Below are positions 50,832 to 59,335 of a DNA stretch of 64,000 bases, one piece after another. This DNA comes from Sphingobium sp. (lineage in GTDB: Bacteria > Pseudomonadota > Alphaproteobacteria > Sphingomonadales > Sphingomonadaceae). The stretch's first letter is position 1; the number at the start of each line of letters is the position of its first letter. The translations under genes were made by a program, and so were the position numbers. The stretch covers positions 24,634 to 88,633 of the forward strand of contig JAGIAZ010000011.1 of NCBI GenBank assembly GCA_017744605.1. Direction: 5' to 3'. The notes under the pieces are model-generated. The model had not been told where the DNA came from. It made no database searches and saw nothing but the letters and a program-made list of their open reading frames with translations.

Positions 50832-51683
50832 ATGACGCCGCTTACAGAATTGCTTCAGCAAAGCGCCGCGCATGCGTGGCTGTTCATTCCCAGCGCCATC
50901 TTGCTCGGCGTGCTCCATGGTCTGGAGCCAGGCCACTCGAAGACGATGATGGCCGCCTTCATCGTCGCCGTGCGAGGGACTGTGCGGCAGGCTGTCTTGC
51001 TCGGTCTTTCGGCTACGCTGTCCCACACTGTCGTGGTCTGGATCGTCGCACTGGGCGGACTCTACCTTTTCCAGGGCATCGCGCCCGAGACGTCGGAGCC
51101 CTATTTCCAGCTCGCGTCGGGCCTGCTGATCGTCGCGATTGCAGCGTGGATGCTCTGGCGGACCTATCGAGAGCAGCACCACCACCATGATCACGAGCAC
51201 GATCATGGCCACGACGGTCATCACCATCACCATCACCATCATCATCATCATGAAGAACGCCACGACGATGCGCTGGACCATGCGCTGGATCTCACCGACG
51301 GCGGATATCAGGATGCGCATGAGCGCCAGCATGCGGAGGACATTCGCCGCCGTTTCGCGGGTCGACAGGTCACTACTGGCCAGATCGTGATGTTCGGCAT
51401 CACGGGTGGGCTCATCCCTTGCCCCGGCGCGATCACCGTGCTGCTGCTCTGCCTGCAGCTCAAGCGGCTGGTGCTGGGGTCGGTGCTGGTGTTTTGCTTC
51501 AGCATTGGCCTGGCCTTGACGATGGTCGCCTCCGGAGTCATCGCCGCGCTCAGCCTCCGCTATGCCGAGAGGCGTTTCGGCGGCTTCGGCGAGATCGTTC
51601 GCAAGGCGCCCTATGTCAGCGGGCTGGTGATCTTGTGCATTGGCGCCTACGTCACCTTCTCGGGGTGGCGGGCGCTGCCCTAA
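50832..51683 (+). CDS. rcnA: nickel/cobalt efflux permease RcnA
   Basis: 283 residues, NicO/RcnA family. The HX4DH-like first-helix motif appears as LGVLHGLEPGHSKTM (about 25-39). Six or so membrane helices follow. A cytoplasmic loop at about 115-150 is very rich in His and Asp and includes 11 histidines in a row, expected to collect Ni(II)/Co(II). FGITGGLIPCPGAITVLL is the conserved second signature. Exports Ni/Co. It lies 17 bases before the repressor gene and behind a C/G-tract operator, so it is probably self-contained metal-induced efflux. Confidence 0.93.
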   Translation: MTPLTELLQQSAAHAWLFIPSAILLGVLHGLEPGHSKTMMAAFIVAVRGTVRQAVLLGLSATLSHTVVVWIVALGGLYLFQGIAPETSEPYFQLASGLLIVAIAAWMLWRTYREQHHHHDHEHDHGHDGHHHHHHHHHHHEERHDDALDHALDLTDGGYQDAHERQHAEDIRRRFAGRQVTTGQIVMFGITGGLIPCPGAITVLLLCLQLKRLVLGSVLVFCFSIGLALTMVASGVIAALSLRYAERRFGGFGEIVRKAPYVSGLVILCIGAYVTFSGWRALP

Positions 51684-51699
51684 GCCGGAGGGAAAGCTC

Positions 51700-51966
51700 A
51701 TGAGCCACGCCGCAAACCCGGATCTTCTCAATCGCCTGCGCAGGGCTCATGGTCACCTGGCCAGCATCATCGCCATGCTGGAAAAGGGCGAGGACGGGCT
51801 CAAGATCGCACAGCAGATGCAGGCCGTCGTGTCGGCGCTCGACAAGACAAAGACCCTGATCGTGAGCGACCATATCGAGCATCATCTCGAAGAACTGGTC
51901 GGGCCATTGCCGAGCGCGGTACGCAGCGACATCGCGAAGCTGGGCGAACTGGCCAAATATCTTTAG
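51700..51966 (+). CDS. RcnR/CsoR-family metal-responsive repressor lacking cysteine
   Basis: 88 residues, all-helical DUF156 family. Begins MSH as in E. coli RcnR (His3) and has VSDHIEHHLEEL, matching the helix with His60 and His64. The position of RcnR Cys35 is Leu, and there is no cysteine in the protein, unusual for a family that normally uses this cysteine for Ni, Co, Cu or formaldehyde sensing. Probably represses rcnA through the operator at 50780-50798. Start at 51700, 17 bases after rcnA. Confidence 0.88.
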   Translation: MSHAANPDLLNRLRRAHGHLASIIAMLEKGEDGLKIAQQMQAVVSALDKTKTLIVSDHIEHHLEELVGPLPSAVRSDIAKLGELAKYL

Positions 51967-52067
51967 GCGGGACCAGCCAGGCTGGCTTGGTTCATGGCAC
52001 ACGATCGGGCGGCAGCGAAATTTCTGCCTGCGGCTGAGGATCCGCCCCCCCCCCGCGTTCGCCGAAA

Positions 52068-53444
52068 TCACTCCGCCGGCGCGATGGCGCCGCGCGGTTC
52101 GAGCTCAGCCTGAGGCCTGCGCATGATGTTGTAGATCGCGATCACGCAGATGACGAGGATCGCCGGGCAGATGGCGCCGACGGCATAGGTGCGGACCGCG
52201 GGAACGCCGGCCGTCAATAGCCAGGCGCCGAGCAGCGGTCCCACGATGCCGCCGATCTTGCCGACTGCCGAAGCGCAGCCGCCCGCGCTGGCGCGAATGG
52301 CTGTCGGATAGAAGATGGAAAGCTGGCTGATGATCGCGGTGTGGCAGGCGCCGACGAGCATGCTCTGTACCACGATGAAAGGCAGGAACAACGGTCCGCG
52401 AATGACCTCGAAGCCGATGAGGAGGGCCATGGGGACGATCAGTGCGGTACACAGCGCCACCAGCAGCAGGCCGAAACGCTCGGCCGCTTTCATGAGGACA
52501 ACGCCTGCGACCGCACCGAGCACGCCCGAAAGCGCCGAGACGTTGGCGGCGGTCACGCGCGATATGTCCATGGCCTCGAGGACGATCGGTCCCCAGGTCG
52601 ACTTGAAGAAGATGCCGAGGGCACTGAAGCCATAACCCAGCCACATCAGCGGCGTCACATATTTGAGGCGGCCCTCGAACAGGTCGCCCAGCTTGAGGCC
52701 ACCTTTGCGCACGCCCTCGTCGCCGAGCAGGAACGTGTCGCCGAGTTCGACATCGATGTCCTTGTCGAGGCGCTTCAGTGTCTTGACGGTGAGCGCCGGA
52801 TTGAGTGCCTTGGTCACGAGGAAACGCGGCGATTCCGGTAGCCAGATCGCGATAATGACCGCACAGACCAGCGTGGCGCCGCCGCCCGCGAAATAAACGC
52901 CTTCCCAGCCGTGAATGGGGGCCAGCCAGTTGGTCAGCGGCCCCGCCATGGCGCTGCCGAAGCTGAACCCCATCATGACGAACGCGATAGCCGTCGCGCG
53001 GACCTTTTTCGGCAGGAATTCGATGTTGAGCGCCCAGGCGAGCGGCAGCATGCCGCCGATCGCGAGTCCGTCGAGGAAGCGCAGAGCCAACAGGGCATGA
53101 TAGGTGGTGGCAAAGCCGGTGACGAGCGTCAAAAAACCGAAAGCGAGGCCTGCAAACACGATGGTCGGGCGTCGTCCGATTCGATCGCCGACATAAGTGA
53201 ACGCCAATCCGCCGACCACCATGCCGAAGGTGCCGATCGAGAAGATATTGCCGATCTCGATCGTGGTCAGGCTGAGTTCGTCACGCATATAGGGCGCGGT
53301 GTAGGAGACCATGAACATGTCGAGGCCGTCGAACAGCGTGATCATCGTCGAAAGGGCGATCAGCACATAGTTGAACGGACTGAGCTTGCGGCCGTCGATC
53401 AGCGCCGCCAGATCGACGGTGCGAGGCGCTCTGGTTGCGACCAC
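52068..53444 (-). CDS. MFS transporter, aromatic acid:H+ symporter family
   Basis: 458 residues, 12 membrane helices. The first helix FDGLDMFMVSYTAPYM and the loop GDRIGRRPTIVFAG are typical of AAHS carriers (PcaK, BenK, VanK). Imports an aromatic or related acid. Start is GTG at 53444, with GGAGAGGAGA upstream on its strand. Divergent from the flavoprotein gene at 53618. A run of 10 C lies 20 bases after its stop. Confidence 0.9.
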   Translation of the reverse strand: MVATRAPRTVDLAALIDGRKLSPFNYVLIALSTMITLFDGLDMFMVSYTAPYMRDELSLTTIEIGNIFSIGTFGMVVGGLAFTYVGDRIGRRPTIVFAGLAFGFLTLVTGFATTYHALLALRFLDGLAIGGMLPLAWALNIEFLPKKVRATAIAFVMMGFSFGSAMAGPLTNWLAPIHGWEGVYFAGGGATLVCAVIIAIWLPESPRFLVTKALNPALTVKTLKRLDKDIDVELGDTFLLGDEGVRKGGLKLGDLFEGRLKYVTPLMWLGYGFSALGIFFKSTWGPIVLEAMDISRVTAANVSALSGVLGAVAGVVLMKAAERFGLLLVALCTALIVPMALLIGFEVIRGPLFLPFIVVQSMLVGACHTAIISQLSIFYPTAIRASAGGCASAVGKIGGIVGPLLGAWLLTAGVPAVRTYAVGAICPAILVICVIAIYNIMRRPQAELEPRGAIAPAE

Positions 53445-53543
53445 TTCTGTTCTCCTCTCCCTGTCGCCTCGGCTGAGAAAGGCAACGATGGACGTTACCA
53501 GCCCTGGTCCCCATTTGGCTATAGGGCGGGCACGGCATTTGTC

Positions 53544-53557
53544 GATTCGTTCGAATC
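53544..53557. promoter_or_regulatory. inverted repeat between divergent genes
   Basis: GATTCG-TT-CGAATC, perfect 6-bp arms, in the 173-base divergent region between the AAHS transporter and flavoprotein genes. Could be an operator for a dimeric repressor; no regulator gene is directly adjacent. Confidence 0.35.
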
Positions 53558-53617
53558 CTATGCATTTTTGTCCGATCTTGCTAAGGCTATGCGACAGTTT
53601 CGAGGTAGAGGGGCAGG

Positions 53618-55102
53618 ATGACTGAAGAAAAAGGCGCGCCGCGCGTTCGCGAAGTGAGGCGGTCAGAGGACCGCTTCCTGGGCTCCGACCTGTTCGAATC
53701 CGGCGCCAGGCAGCTTCCGCCGCGCAACGGCACGGGCACGATCACGGAAGCCGCACGCGAGGTTTCGGTCTATCACCGCTGCCAGGTGCTGGTCGTCGGC
53801 GGCGGTCCTTCCGGCACGGCGGCCGCCTGGGCGGCAGCGAAGGCGGGTGCGGATGTCGTGCTCATGGAGCGCTACAACCATCTCGGCGGGCTTTCCACCG
53901 GCGGGCTGGTCATCTGGATCGACCGGATGACGGACTGGACGGGGCGCCAGGTCATCCGCGGTTTCGCCGAGGATGTCTTCGATCGTTTCCCGGCCGAAGG
54001 CGTCGCGGGGCCGCCGCGCGAGGACTGGGGTTCGCGCGATGTGAAGAAGGCGAGCTATTGGGGCCAGCGCACCTCTGCCTTCCACGGCGTCGTCTCCTGG
54101 GCGCCGACGCTCGATCCCGAGCGCCTCAAGCTGGTCAGCCAGGAAATGCTTCTCTCCGTTGGCGTGCGGCTCGTCTTCCATAGCTGGGCGGCCATGCCCG
54201 TCGTCGAGGATGGCTGCGTCAAGGGCGTCGTCTTCGAGTCGAAGGAAGGCCGCAAGGCGATCATGGCGGACGTGGTCGTCGACACGACCGGCGACGGCGA
54301 TATCTTCGCGCGCGCCGGCGGCGATTTCGATACCGATATCGAGGAAGGCGACGTCCATCACAGCGCCAACACGGCTTTCGTCCTTGGCGGCGCGGATATG
54401 GACCGCTGGCTCGCCTTCCGGGCCAACGAGCCGGAGCAATATGCGCAGTTCGCCGCGCTTGGCCGCGAGAAGCTCGGCTTCTTCCAGCCGCCTTATGTCA
54501 GCTGGCGCAACGATATCGGCCTGTTCCTCGGCCCGCGCCAGACCGGTCTCTCGGCGCTGAACGTCGATGACCAGACCGAGCTCGAGATCCGCTCGCATCG
54601 CTTCATGCAGACGCATTGCGACTTCTTCCGCGAGCATGCGCCGGGCTTCGAGAATTGCTATATGCTGCAGAGCGCGCCGCAACTGGGCGTGCGCCACACG
54701 AGGCGTCTCGTGGGGACCGGCAAGATCCTGCGCAGCCAGTGGAGCGAGGGTGTCGCGCTGCCCGACGAGGTCGGCGTCAGCCCTTCGGTCAGTCTTAAAT
54801 TCCCGGTGATCTCCGTGCCTTACGGTGCGTTGATGCCACGCAGTCTCGACGGGCTCCTGGCCGGCGGCAAGCACATCAGCTGCGACGCCAATTCCCACGG
54901 CTTCATGCGGGAGATCCCGCAATGCTGGCTGACCGGCCAGGCGGCCGGTGCCGCAGCGGCACTCGCGGCGCGCGCCGGCGTGCAACCGCGTGCGCTCGAT
55001 GTGCCCACACTGCAGAACGAGCTGCGCCGTCAAGGCGTGTTCCTGCATGATCATGCCGGGCAAAAGGAAGAAGCGCCCATGGCTCAGGCCGCAGCGGGCT
55101 GA
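53618..55102 (+). CDS. FAD-dependent oxidoreductase (PF12831-type)
   Basis: 494 residues. FAD motif VLVVGGGPSGTAAAWAA with GGGPSG at 61-66 and ERYNHLGGLSTGG just after, the signature of the FAD_oxidored family. VVDTTGDGDIFARAGG and the C-terminal LLAGGKHISCDANSHGFMR are the other FAD contacts. About 50 residues precede the fold and are polar. The TauD-type dioxygenase starts 4 bases after it, so they act together. Substrate unknown; candidates are hydroxy acids or cyclic ketones. Confidence 0.87.
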   Translation: MTEEKGAPRVREVRRSEDRFLGSDLFESGARQLPPRNGTGTITEAAREVSVYHRCQVLVVGGGPSGTAAAWAAAKAGADVVLMERYNHLGGLSTGGLVIWIDRMTDWTGRQVIRGFAEDVFDRFPAEGVAGPPREDWGSRDVKKASYWGQRTSAFHGVVSWAPTLDPERLKLVSQEMLLSVGVRLVFHSWAAMPVVEDGCVKGVVFESKEGRKAIMADVVVDTTGDGDIFARAGGDFDTDIEEGDVHHSANTAFVLGGADMDRWLAFRANEPEQYAQFAALGREKLGFFQPPYVSWRNDIGLFLGPRQTGLSALNVDDQTELEIRSHRFMQTHCDFFREHAPGFENCYMLQSAPQLGVRHTRRLVGTGKILRSQWSEGVALPDEVGVSPSVSLKFPVISVPYGALMPRSLDGLLAGGKHISCDANSHGFMREIPQCWLTGQAAGAAAALAARAGVQPRALDVPTLQNELRRQGVFLHDHAGQKEEAPMAQAAAG

Positions 55103-55106
55103 ACCG

Positions 55107-56132
55107 GTGACACGCATCTATCCGCTCGGTGCGCCTTCGGGAGCGTGGACGGCCACGGAAGGCGGTGGCGCGGAGGGGCTGACGAGGCGTCTCAACGCGG
55201 CGCAGGTCGATGCGCTCGATGCTGCGGTGGGTGCCACCGAGGGGCGGGTGGCGACCGACATGACCGCCGCTGATTTCGGGGCTCCCATTCTCTCGGCCTT
55301 CATGGACGCGGTCCGCTGGGACCTCATGGCGGGGCGCGGCGCCGTGCTCATTTCGGGTATCGATCTCGACCGCTATGGCCTCGAAGGCTTCAAGCGGCTC
55401 CATTTCGGGCTCGGTGCGCATCTCGGCACGGCGATCGAGCAGAGCGGGCGCCATGACCGGATCGGCTATGTCCACAAGGAGCCCAGCCCTGAGCTGCGCG
55501 GCTATCTGAGCGACACCGAACTCGGCCCGCACACGGACTATCATGAGCTATTGAGCCTCGCCTCGGTCGTCGCCGCGCGCGAGGGCGGGGTCAGCGGCTT
55601 CGTGAGTTCGGCCGCCGTCTATGCCGCGATCCACGCCGAGCGGCTCGATCTGCTCGAGGCATTACTGGAAGGCTATTACTATCCGACCAGCCTGGAGAGC
55701 GTGACCGACTACAAGGTCCCCAGCTTCTCGGTCATCGACGGACGCGTTGCCCTTTACAATTATGTGATTTTCATTTCCCAGGCGGCCGAGATCCGGGGCG
55801 AGAAAGTGCCTGCCAGGCTGGTTGAGGCGCTGCGCTATCTCTTCAAGGTCGTGGCTCGGCCCGAGCTGATGCTTCGCTTCACCATGCAGCCGGGCGAGAT
55901 CGTCTTCTGGCACAATTTCCGGGTCATGCATTCGCGCACGGGCTTCAGGAACGAGCCGGGCCGCGAACGGCTGCTCCTCCGTCTCTGGCTCAACGCGCAT
56001 GAGAGCTTGCCGATGGCCAAGGGTTTTCTCGAGATCGGGCAACTGCTCGACCGTCAGCACCGCGAAGGCTGGTCGATGCTGGTCAATACGCCCGAAAGCC
56101 TGCGCGCCGCCTATGAACTGATCGCCGGCTGA
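55107..56132 (+). CDS. Fe(II)/2-oxoglutarate-dependent dioxygenase, TauD/TfdA family
   Basis: 341 residues from a GTG start at 55107. The iron site is His142-x-Asp144 (GPHTDYHE) and His275 (VMHSRTGF). ERLLLRLWLN carries the Arg for 2-oxoglutarate. TauD-family enzymes hydroxylate a carbon next to sulfonate, sulfate or ether groups, or related substrates. Paired with the flavoprotein 4 bases upstream and near a sulfatase, so an organosulfur or aryloxy substrate is possible, but this is inference. Confidence 0.87.
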   Translation: MTRIYPLGAPSGAWTATEGGGAEGLTRRLNAAQVDALDAAVGATEGRVATDMTAADFGAPILSAFMDAVRWDLMAGRGAVLISGIDLDRYGLEGFKRLHFGLGAHLGTAIEQSGRHDRIGYVHKEPSPELRGYLSDTELGPHTDYHELLSLASVVAAREGGVSGFVSSAAVYAAIHAERLDLLEALLEGYYYPTSLESVTDYKVPSFSVIDGRVALYNYVIFISQAAEIRGEKVPARLVEALRYLFKVVARPELMLRFTMQPGEIVFWHNFRVMHSRTGFRNEPGRERLLLRLWLNAHESLPMAKGFLEIGQLLDRQHREGWSMLVNTPESLRAAYELIAG

Positions 56133-56227
56133 ACCAGCTGCTTGCGCCACGAGCCATAGCTATACCAGATCACGCACATGATGCATGAAGCGATCGTCGC
56201 GCTCGCCGCCACCTTAGGGTAGGGGGC

Positions 56228-57004
56228 TTAGCGCCCTTTCCAGACAGCGGGTCGCTTCTCCACGAAGGCGGCCATGCCCTCGGCTTTGTCCTCGGTTGCG
56301 GCAAGCAGCTGGAACAGACGCCGCTCGGCGACGAGGCCCTGGGCCAGTGTCGTCTCGAAAGCGGAATTGACCATCTCCTTGCAGGCGACCGCCGCGAGCG
56401 GAGGCATTGCGGCAATGGCTTCGGCCGTCTTGATCGCCTCGTCGAGCAGCTCGGCGGCCGGCACGATCCGGGCCACGAGTCCCGCACGCTCGGCTTCGAC
56501 GGCGTCGATCATCCGGCCGGTCAGGCACATTTCCATCGCCTTGGCCTTGCCGACCGCGCGCGCGAGCCGCTGCGATCCGCCCATGCCCGGCCCGACGCCC
56601 AGCTTGATCTCGGGCTGGCCGAACTTGGCCGTGTTGGCGGCGAGGATGAAGTCGGCCATCATCGCCAGCTCGCAGCCCCCGCCCAGGGCGAAGCCCGCGA
56701 CCGCCGCGATCCACGGCTTGCGTGTGGCGACGACCTTGCTCGTCCAGTCGGAGAAGGTGTCGTCCGCATAGAACTCCGCGGCGGATTTGGTCGCCATTTC
56801 CTTGATGTCCGCGCCGGCGGCAAAGGCCTTTTCGCTGCCGGTCAAGACGAGGCAACGCTGGCTTTGATCCGCGTCATAAGCGGCCATCACCGCGATGAAG
56901 TCGGTAAGCACCTGCGCGTTGAGCGCATTGAGCGCCTGCGGGCGATTGAGCGTGACCAGCGTGACCGCGCCGCGCTGTTCGACGAGAAGGGTTTCGTAGC
57001 TCAT
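56228..57004 (-). CDS. enoyl-CoA hydratase/isomerase (crotonase)
   Basis: 258 residues. Catalytic glutamates Glu112 ([13 protein letters not shown]) and Glu132 ([20 protein letters not shown]) are both present, so hydratase activity is likely; the oxyanion-hole region [11 protein letters not shown] is normal. GPGMGG replaces the common IPGAGG. Start at 57004 ([10 protein letters not shown]). Convergent with the TauD-type gene. A general beta-oxidation enzyme, possibly shared by the pathways here. Confidence 0.93.
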   Translation of the reverse strand: MSYETLLVEQRGAVTLVTLNRPQALNALNAQVLTDFIAVMAAYDADQSQRCLVLTGSEKAFAAGADIKEMATKSAAEFYADDTFSDWTSKVVATRKPWIAAVAGFALGGGCELAMMADFILAANTAKFGQPEIKLGVGPGMGGSQRLARAVGKAKAMEMCLTGRMIDAVEAERAGLVARIVPAAELLDEAIKTAEAIAAMPPLAAVACKEMVNSAFETTLAQGLVAERRLFQLLAATEDKAEGMAAFVEKRPAVWKGR

Positions 57005-57069
57005 GAGCAAGGCTCCCGGATGGCCATTTCCAGCCATCCGCTAACCTATTCATTGCCGCGCCGCAGCAA

Positions 57070-58497
57070 CTAATGCGTGGGCACTGGCGAAGGCGGGCTC
57101 AGCGGCGCATAACGATCGGGCACCTGGCCGACGATATTGTACGACGAGGTCTCCGGCGTATAGGGCAGCATGGTCGCGGCCCAGTCGGCATGCGCCTTCT
57201 TCATCGCCTCGAACCGTGCGGGTTCCTTCTTCGAGAAATTGGCGCGTTCATGTGCGTCGAAGTCGAGATTGAAGAGATATTCGTGCCCCGCGAGGCGCAG
57301 ATATTTCCAGACGCCGTCGCGGTGCGCCGCCTGGCCGTTGGCCTTATACTCCCAGAAGAGCCTGCGGTTGACGGTCGGGCCGGTCCCGGTGAGCTGCGGT
57401 AGGATACTCATGCCGTCGGTCGGCGCGTCGAAGTTTTTGGGTGCGCCCGCCGCCTCGATGAAAGTCGGCATCCAGTCCATCGAGATGGCGACCTGGTCGG
57501 AGACCGTGCCCGGCTTGATGCGGCCCGGCCAGCGCGCCAGCACGGGCACGCGAATGCCGCCTTCGAGCAGTTCCGTCTTCATGCCGGTGAGCGGCCAGAC
57601 ATTCGAATAGCGCTCGCCGCCATTGTCGCTGGTGAAGATGACGATCGTGTCTCCGGTGAGGCCGAGATCGGAAATGATCTGCAGCACCTTGCCGACATTG
57701 GCATCAAGGGAAGTCAGCATCTTCTGGTAGATGTCGATATTGCCGTTCTCGTCCTGGAACAAGGCGCCCTTGTTGGCCTGCGCGATGGCGAGATCCTCCG
57801 GACCTTCCCAGGGCCAGTGCGGCGCCGTGAAATGCAGGCTCAGGAAGAGCGGAACATTGTCCTTCTGCGCTTCGCTGATCTCGCGCACCGCGCGGTCGCC
57901 GAGCTCGTCGGTGAGGTAGCGATGCTGGCCGAGCATCTTGTCGCCGTCGATCAGCGCGCTGCCGAGCCGCTGGGGCTGTACGAAATAATCCTTGCCGCCG
58001 GCGTAGAGCCCGAAGAAGCGATCATAGCCGCTCTTGAGGGGGCCGAAATTCGGCGGGTCGCCCATATGCCATTTGCCGACGAGGACGGTGCGATAGCCGA
58101 GCTTCTGCATGTAGCGCGGCATGGTGGGGGTGGCGGGATCGAGGCCGATCTTGTCGGCGGCGCCGAGCGGTTCTTCCTGCCCGACGCGGAACCGGTTCTG
58201 ATAGCGTCCGGTGATGAGGCCGACGCGTGTCGCCGTGCAGACGGAGCTGTTGGCATAGGCCTGGGTGAGCTTGATGCCGTCATGGGCAAGACGGTCGATG
58301 TTCGGGGTCTGATAGGCCTTGCCGTAGCAGCTGAGGTCCCCGAAACCCATGTCGTCGGCCATCATGTAGATGATGTTGGGCTTCGTCGCGCGCGCACCAA
58401 CGGGCTTCGGTGCGTCGGCGGCCAGCGCGCTCTCGGAAATGAGCACGGCACCTGTACCCAGTGCGCCGCCAAGCACACCCCTGCGAGTCATCGGCAT
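57070..58497 (-). CDS. exported arylsulfatase (formylglycine sulfatase)
   Basis: 475 residues. Tat signal MTRRGVLGGALGTGAVLI. Metal site Asp48-Asp49 (MMADDMGFGDLS). The formylglycine motif is CTATR, with Cys87 as the residue to be oxidised; Ala at the third position is allowed though Pro is common, and LITGRY follows as usual. Further signatures VLVGKWHMG and FTSDNGGE. Hydrolyses sulfate esters in the periplasm. Start at 58497 with GGGAGG nine bases upstream. Divergent from a TetR gene. A formylglycine-generating enzyme must be encoded elsewhere. Confidence 0.93.
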   Translation of the reverse strand: MPMTRRGVLGGALGTGAVLISESALAADAPKPVGARATKPNIIYMMADDMGFGDLSCYGKAYQTPNIDRLAHDGIKLTQAYANSSVCTATRVGLITGRYQNRFRVGQEEPLGAADKIGLDPATPTMPRYMQKLGYRTVLVGKWHMGDPPNFGPLKSGYDRFFGLYAGGKDYFVQPQRLGSALIDGDKMLGQHRYLTDELGDRAVREISEAQKDNVPLFLSLHFTAPHWPWEGPEDLAIAQANKGALFQDENGNIDIYQKMLTSLDANVGKVLQIISDLGLTGDTIVIFTSDNGGERYSNVWPLTGMKTELLEGGIRVPVLARWPGRIKPGTVSDQVAISMDWMPTFIEAAGAPKNFDAPTDGMSILPQLTGTGPTVNRRLFWEYKANGQAAHRDGVWKYLRLAGHEYLFNLDFDAHERANFSKKEPARFEAMKKAHADWAATMLPYTPETSSYNIVGQVPDRYAPLSPPSPVPTH

Positions 58498-58547
58498 TTC
58501 GGCAATCCTCCCTTTCGGCTTCGTCTCGGACGGTCGCCCGCCTGAAA

Positions 58548-58564
58548 AATATGAAGCCGATATT
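58548..58564. promoter_or_regulatory. inverted repeat between sulfatase and tetR
   Basis: AATAT-N7-ATATT, perfect 5-bp arms, about 50 bases before the sulfatase start and in the shared divergent region of 190 bases. Possible TetR operator. Confidence 0.35.
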
Positions 58565-58687
58565 AGAGGTGAGATGCATCTTGGCATAGGTCCACCCTGC
58601 GCTCGAAGGGGCGGTCCAATTCACTTCGTCAGCACGCTTCATGCCGGGCTGGTCTTGGACGAAACGAAGCGATAAGAGAGGCTTGTC

Positions 58688-59311
58688 ATGAAGGCCGTCA
58701 TCGAGCTTGATCTCCCAACGCCCCAGCAATCACGCAGTTTCAAGACTCGGCAGAGTTTTGTGGACGCGGGCTGGGATATCCTCCGCAACCGGAGCTGGGA
58801 ATCGGTGTCGATCACGGACATCGCGAAGAAGGCGGGGCGTTCCGTCGGCGTCTTCTACCAGCGCTTCGGCAGCAAGGACGACTTTCTCACCGTGCTGCTC
58901 AATCGATGGCTGGAGACCAGCTATACGTCGCTGAACAGCTGGCCGCCCGCGCGCACGGCGAGCGAACTGATCGACTGGTATCTCCACGATGCCTTCGATC
59001 GCATTCGCGCCAATCGTTATCTCTGGCGCGCCGCGCTCCAGCGCTCGTGGGACAATGCCGAATTTTGGGAACCGTTCCGCGTCATGGGCGGGCGCCGCCG
59101 CGAGACATTGTTCGTCAAGCTCGGCGACCTGCGCGGCCGTCCGCTCAACGAGGATGAGCAGCACAGGCTCGGCGTGGCGATCCAGGTGTTCAACAGTGTG
59201 CTCAACAACGCCTTGTTGAACGACCCGGGGCCGCTGCGCGCTGACCAGCCCGAATTCCTCCCGGCGCTCGAAGAGCTGTTCAAGGCGGTCGCCAGGCTGG
59301 AGCTGGATTAA
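58688..59311 (+). CDS. TetR-family transcriptional regulator
   Basis: 207 residues. The N-terminal HTH (ILRNRSWESVSITDIAKKAGRSVGVFYQRFGSKDDFLTVLL, about 32-72) is canonical TetR; the ligand domain is helical and not assignable. ATG at 58688 preceded by AGAGAGG. It is divergent from the sulfatase gene and probably controls it. It runs toward hslU, convergent, with 24 bases between. Confidence 0.92.
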   Translation: MKAVIELDLPTPQQSRSFKTRQSFVDAGWDILRNRSWESVSITDIAKKAGRSVGVFYQRFGSKDDFLTVLLNRWLETSYTSLNSWPPARTASELIDWYLHDAFDRIRANRYLWRAALQRSWDNAEFWEPFRVMGGRRRETLFVKLGDLRGRPLNEDEQHRLGVAIQVFNSVLNNALLNDPGPLRADQPEFLPALEELFKAVARLELD

Positions 59312-59335
59312 CTCCAACCCGGCGGGGGCACGTTC

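Noticed and set aside
51180..51255. CRISPR-like or structural repeat
   Set aside because: It is the coding repeat for the His loop of RcnA; there are no spacers.
49032..51731. Minus-strand open frame of about 899 codons
   Set aside because: It is antisense to four clear genes (carotenoid oxygenase, rcnA and others), and its peptide is low-complexity His/Arg/Asp with no motif. Long antisense frames are common in GC-rich DNA.
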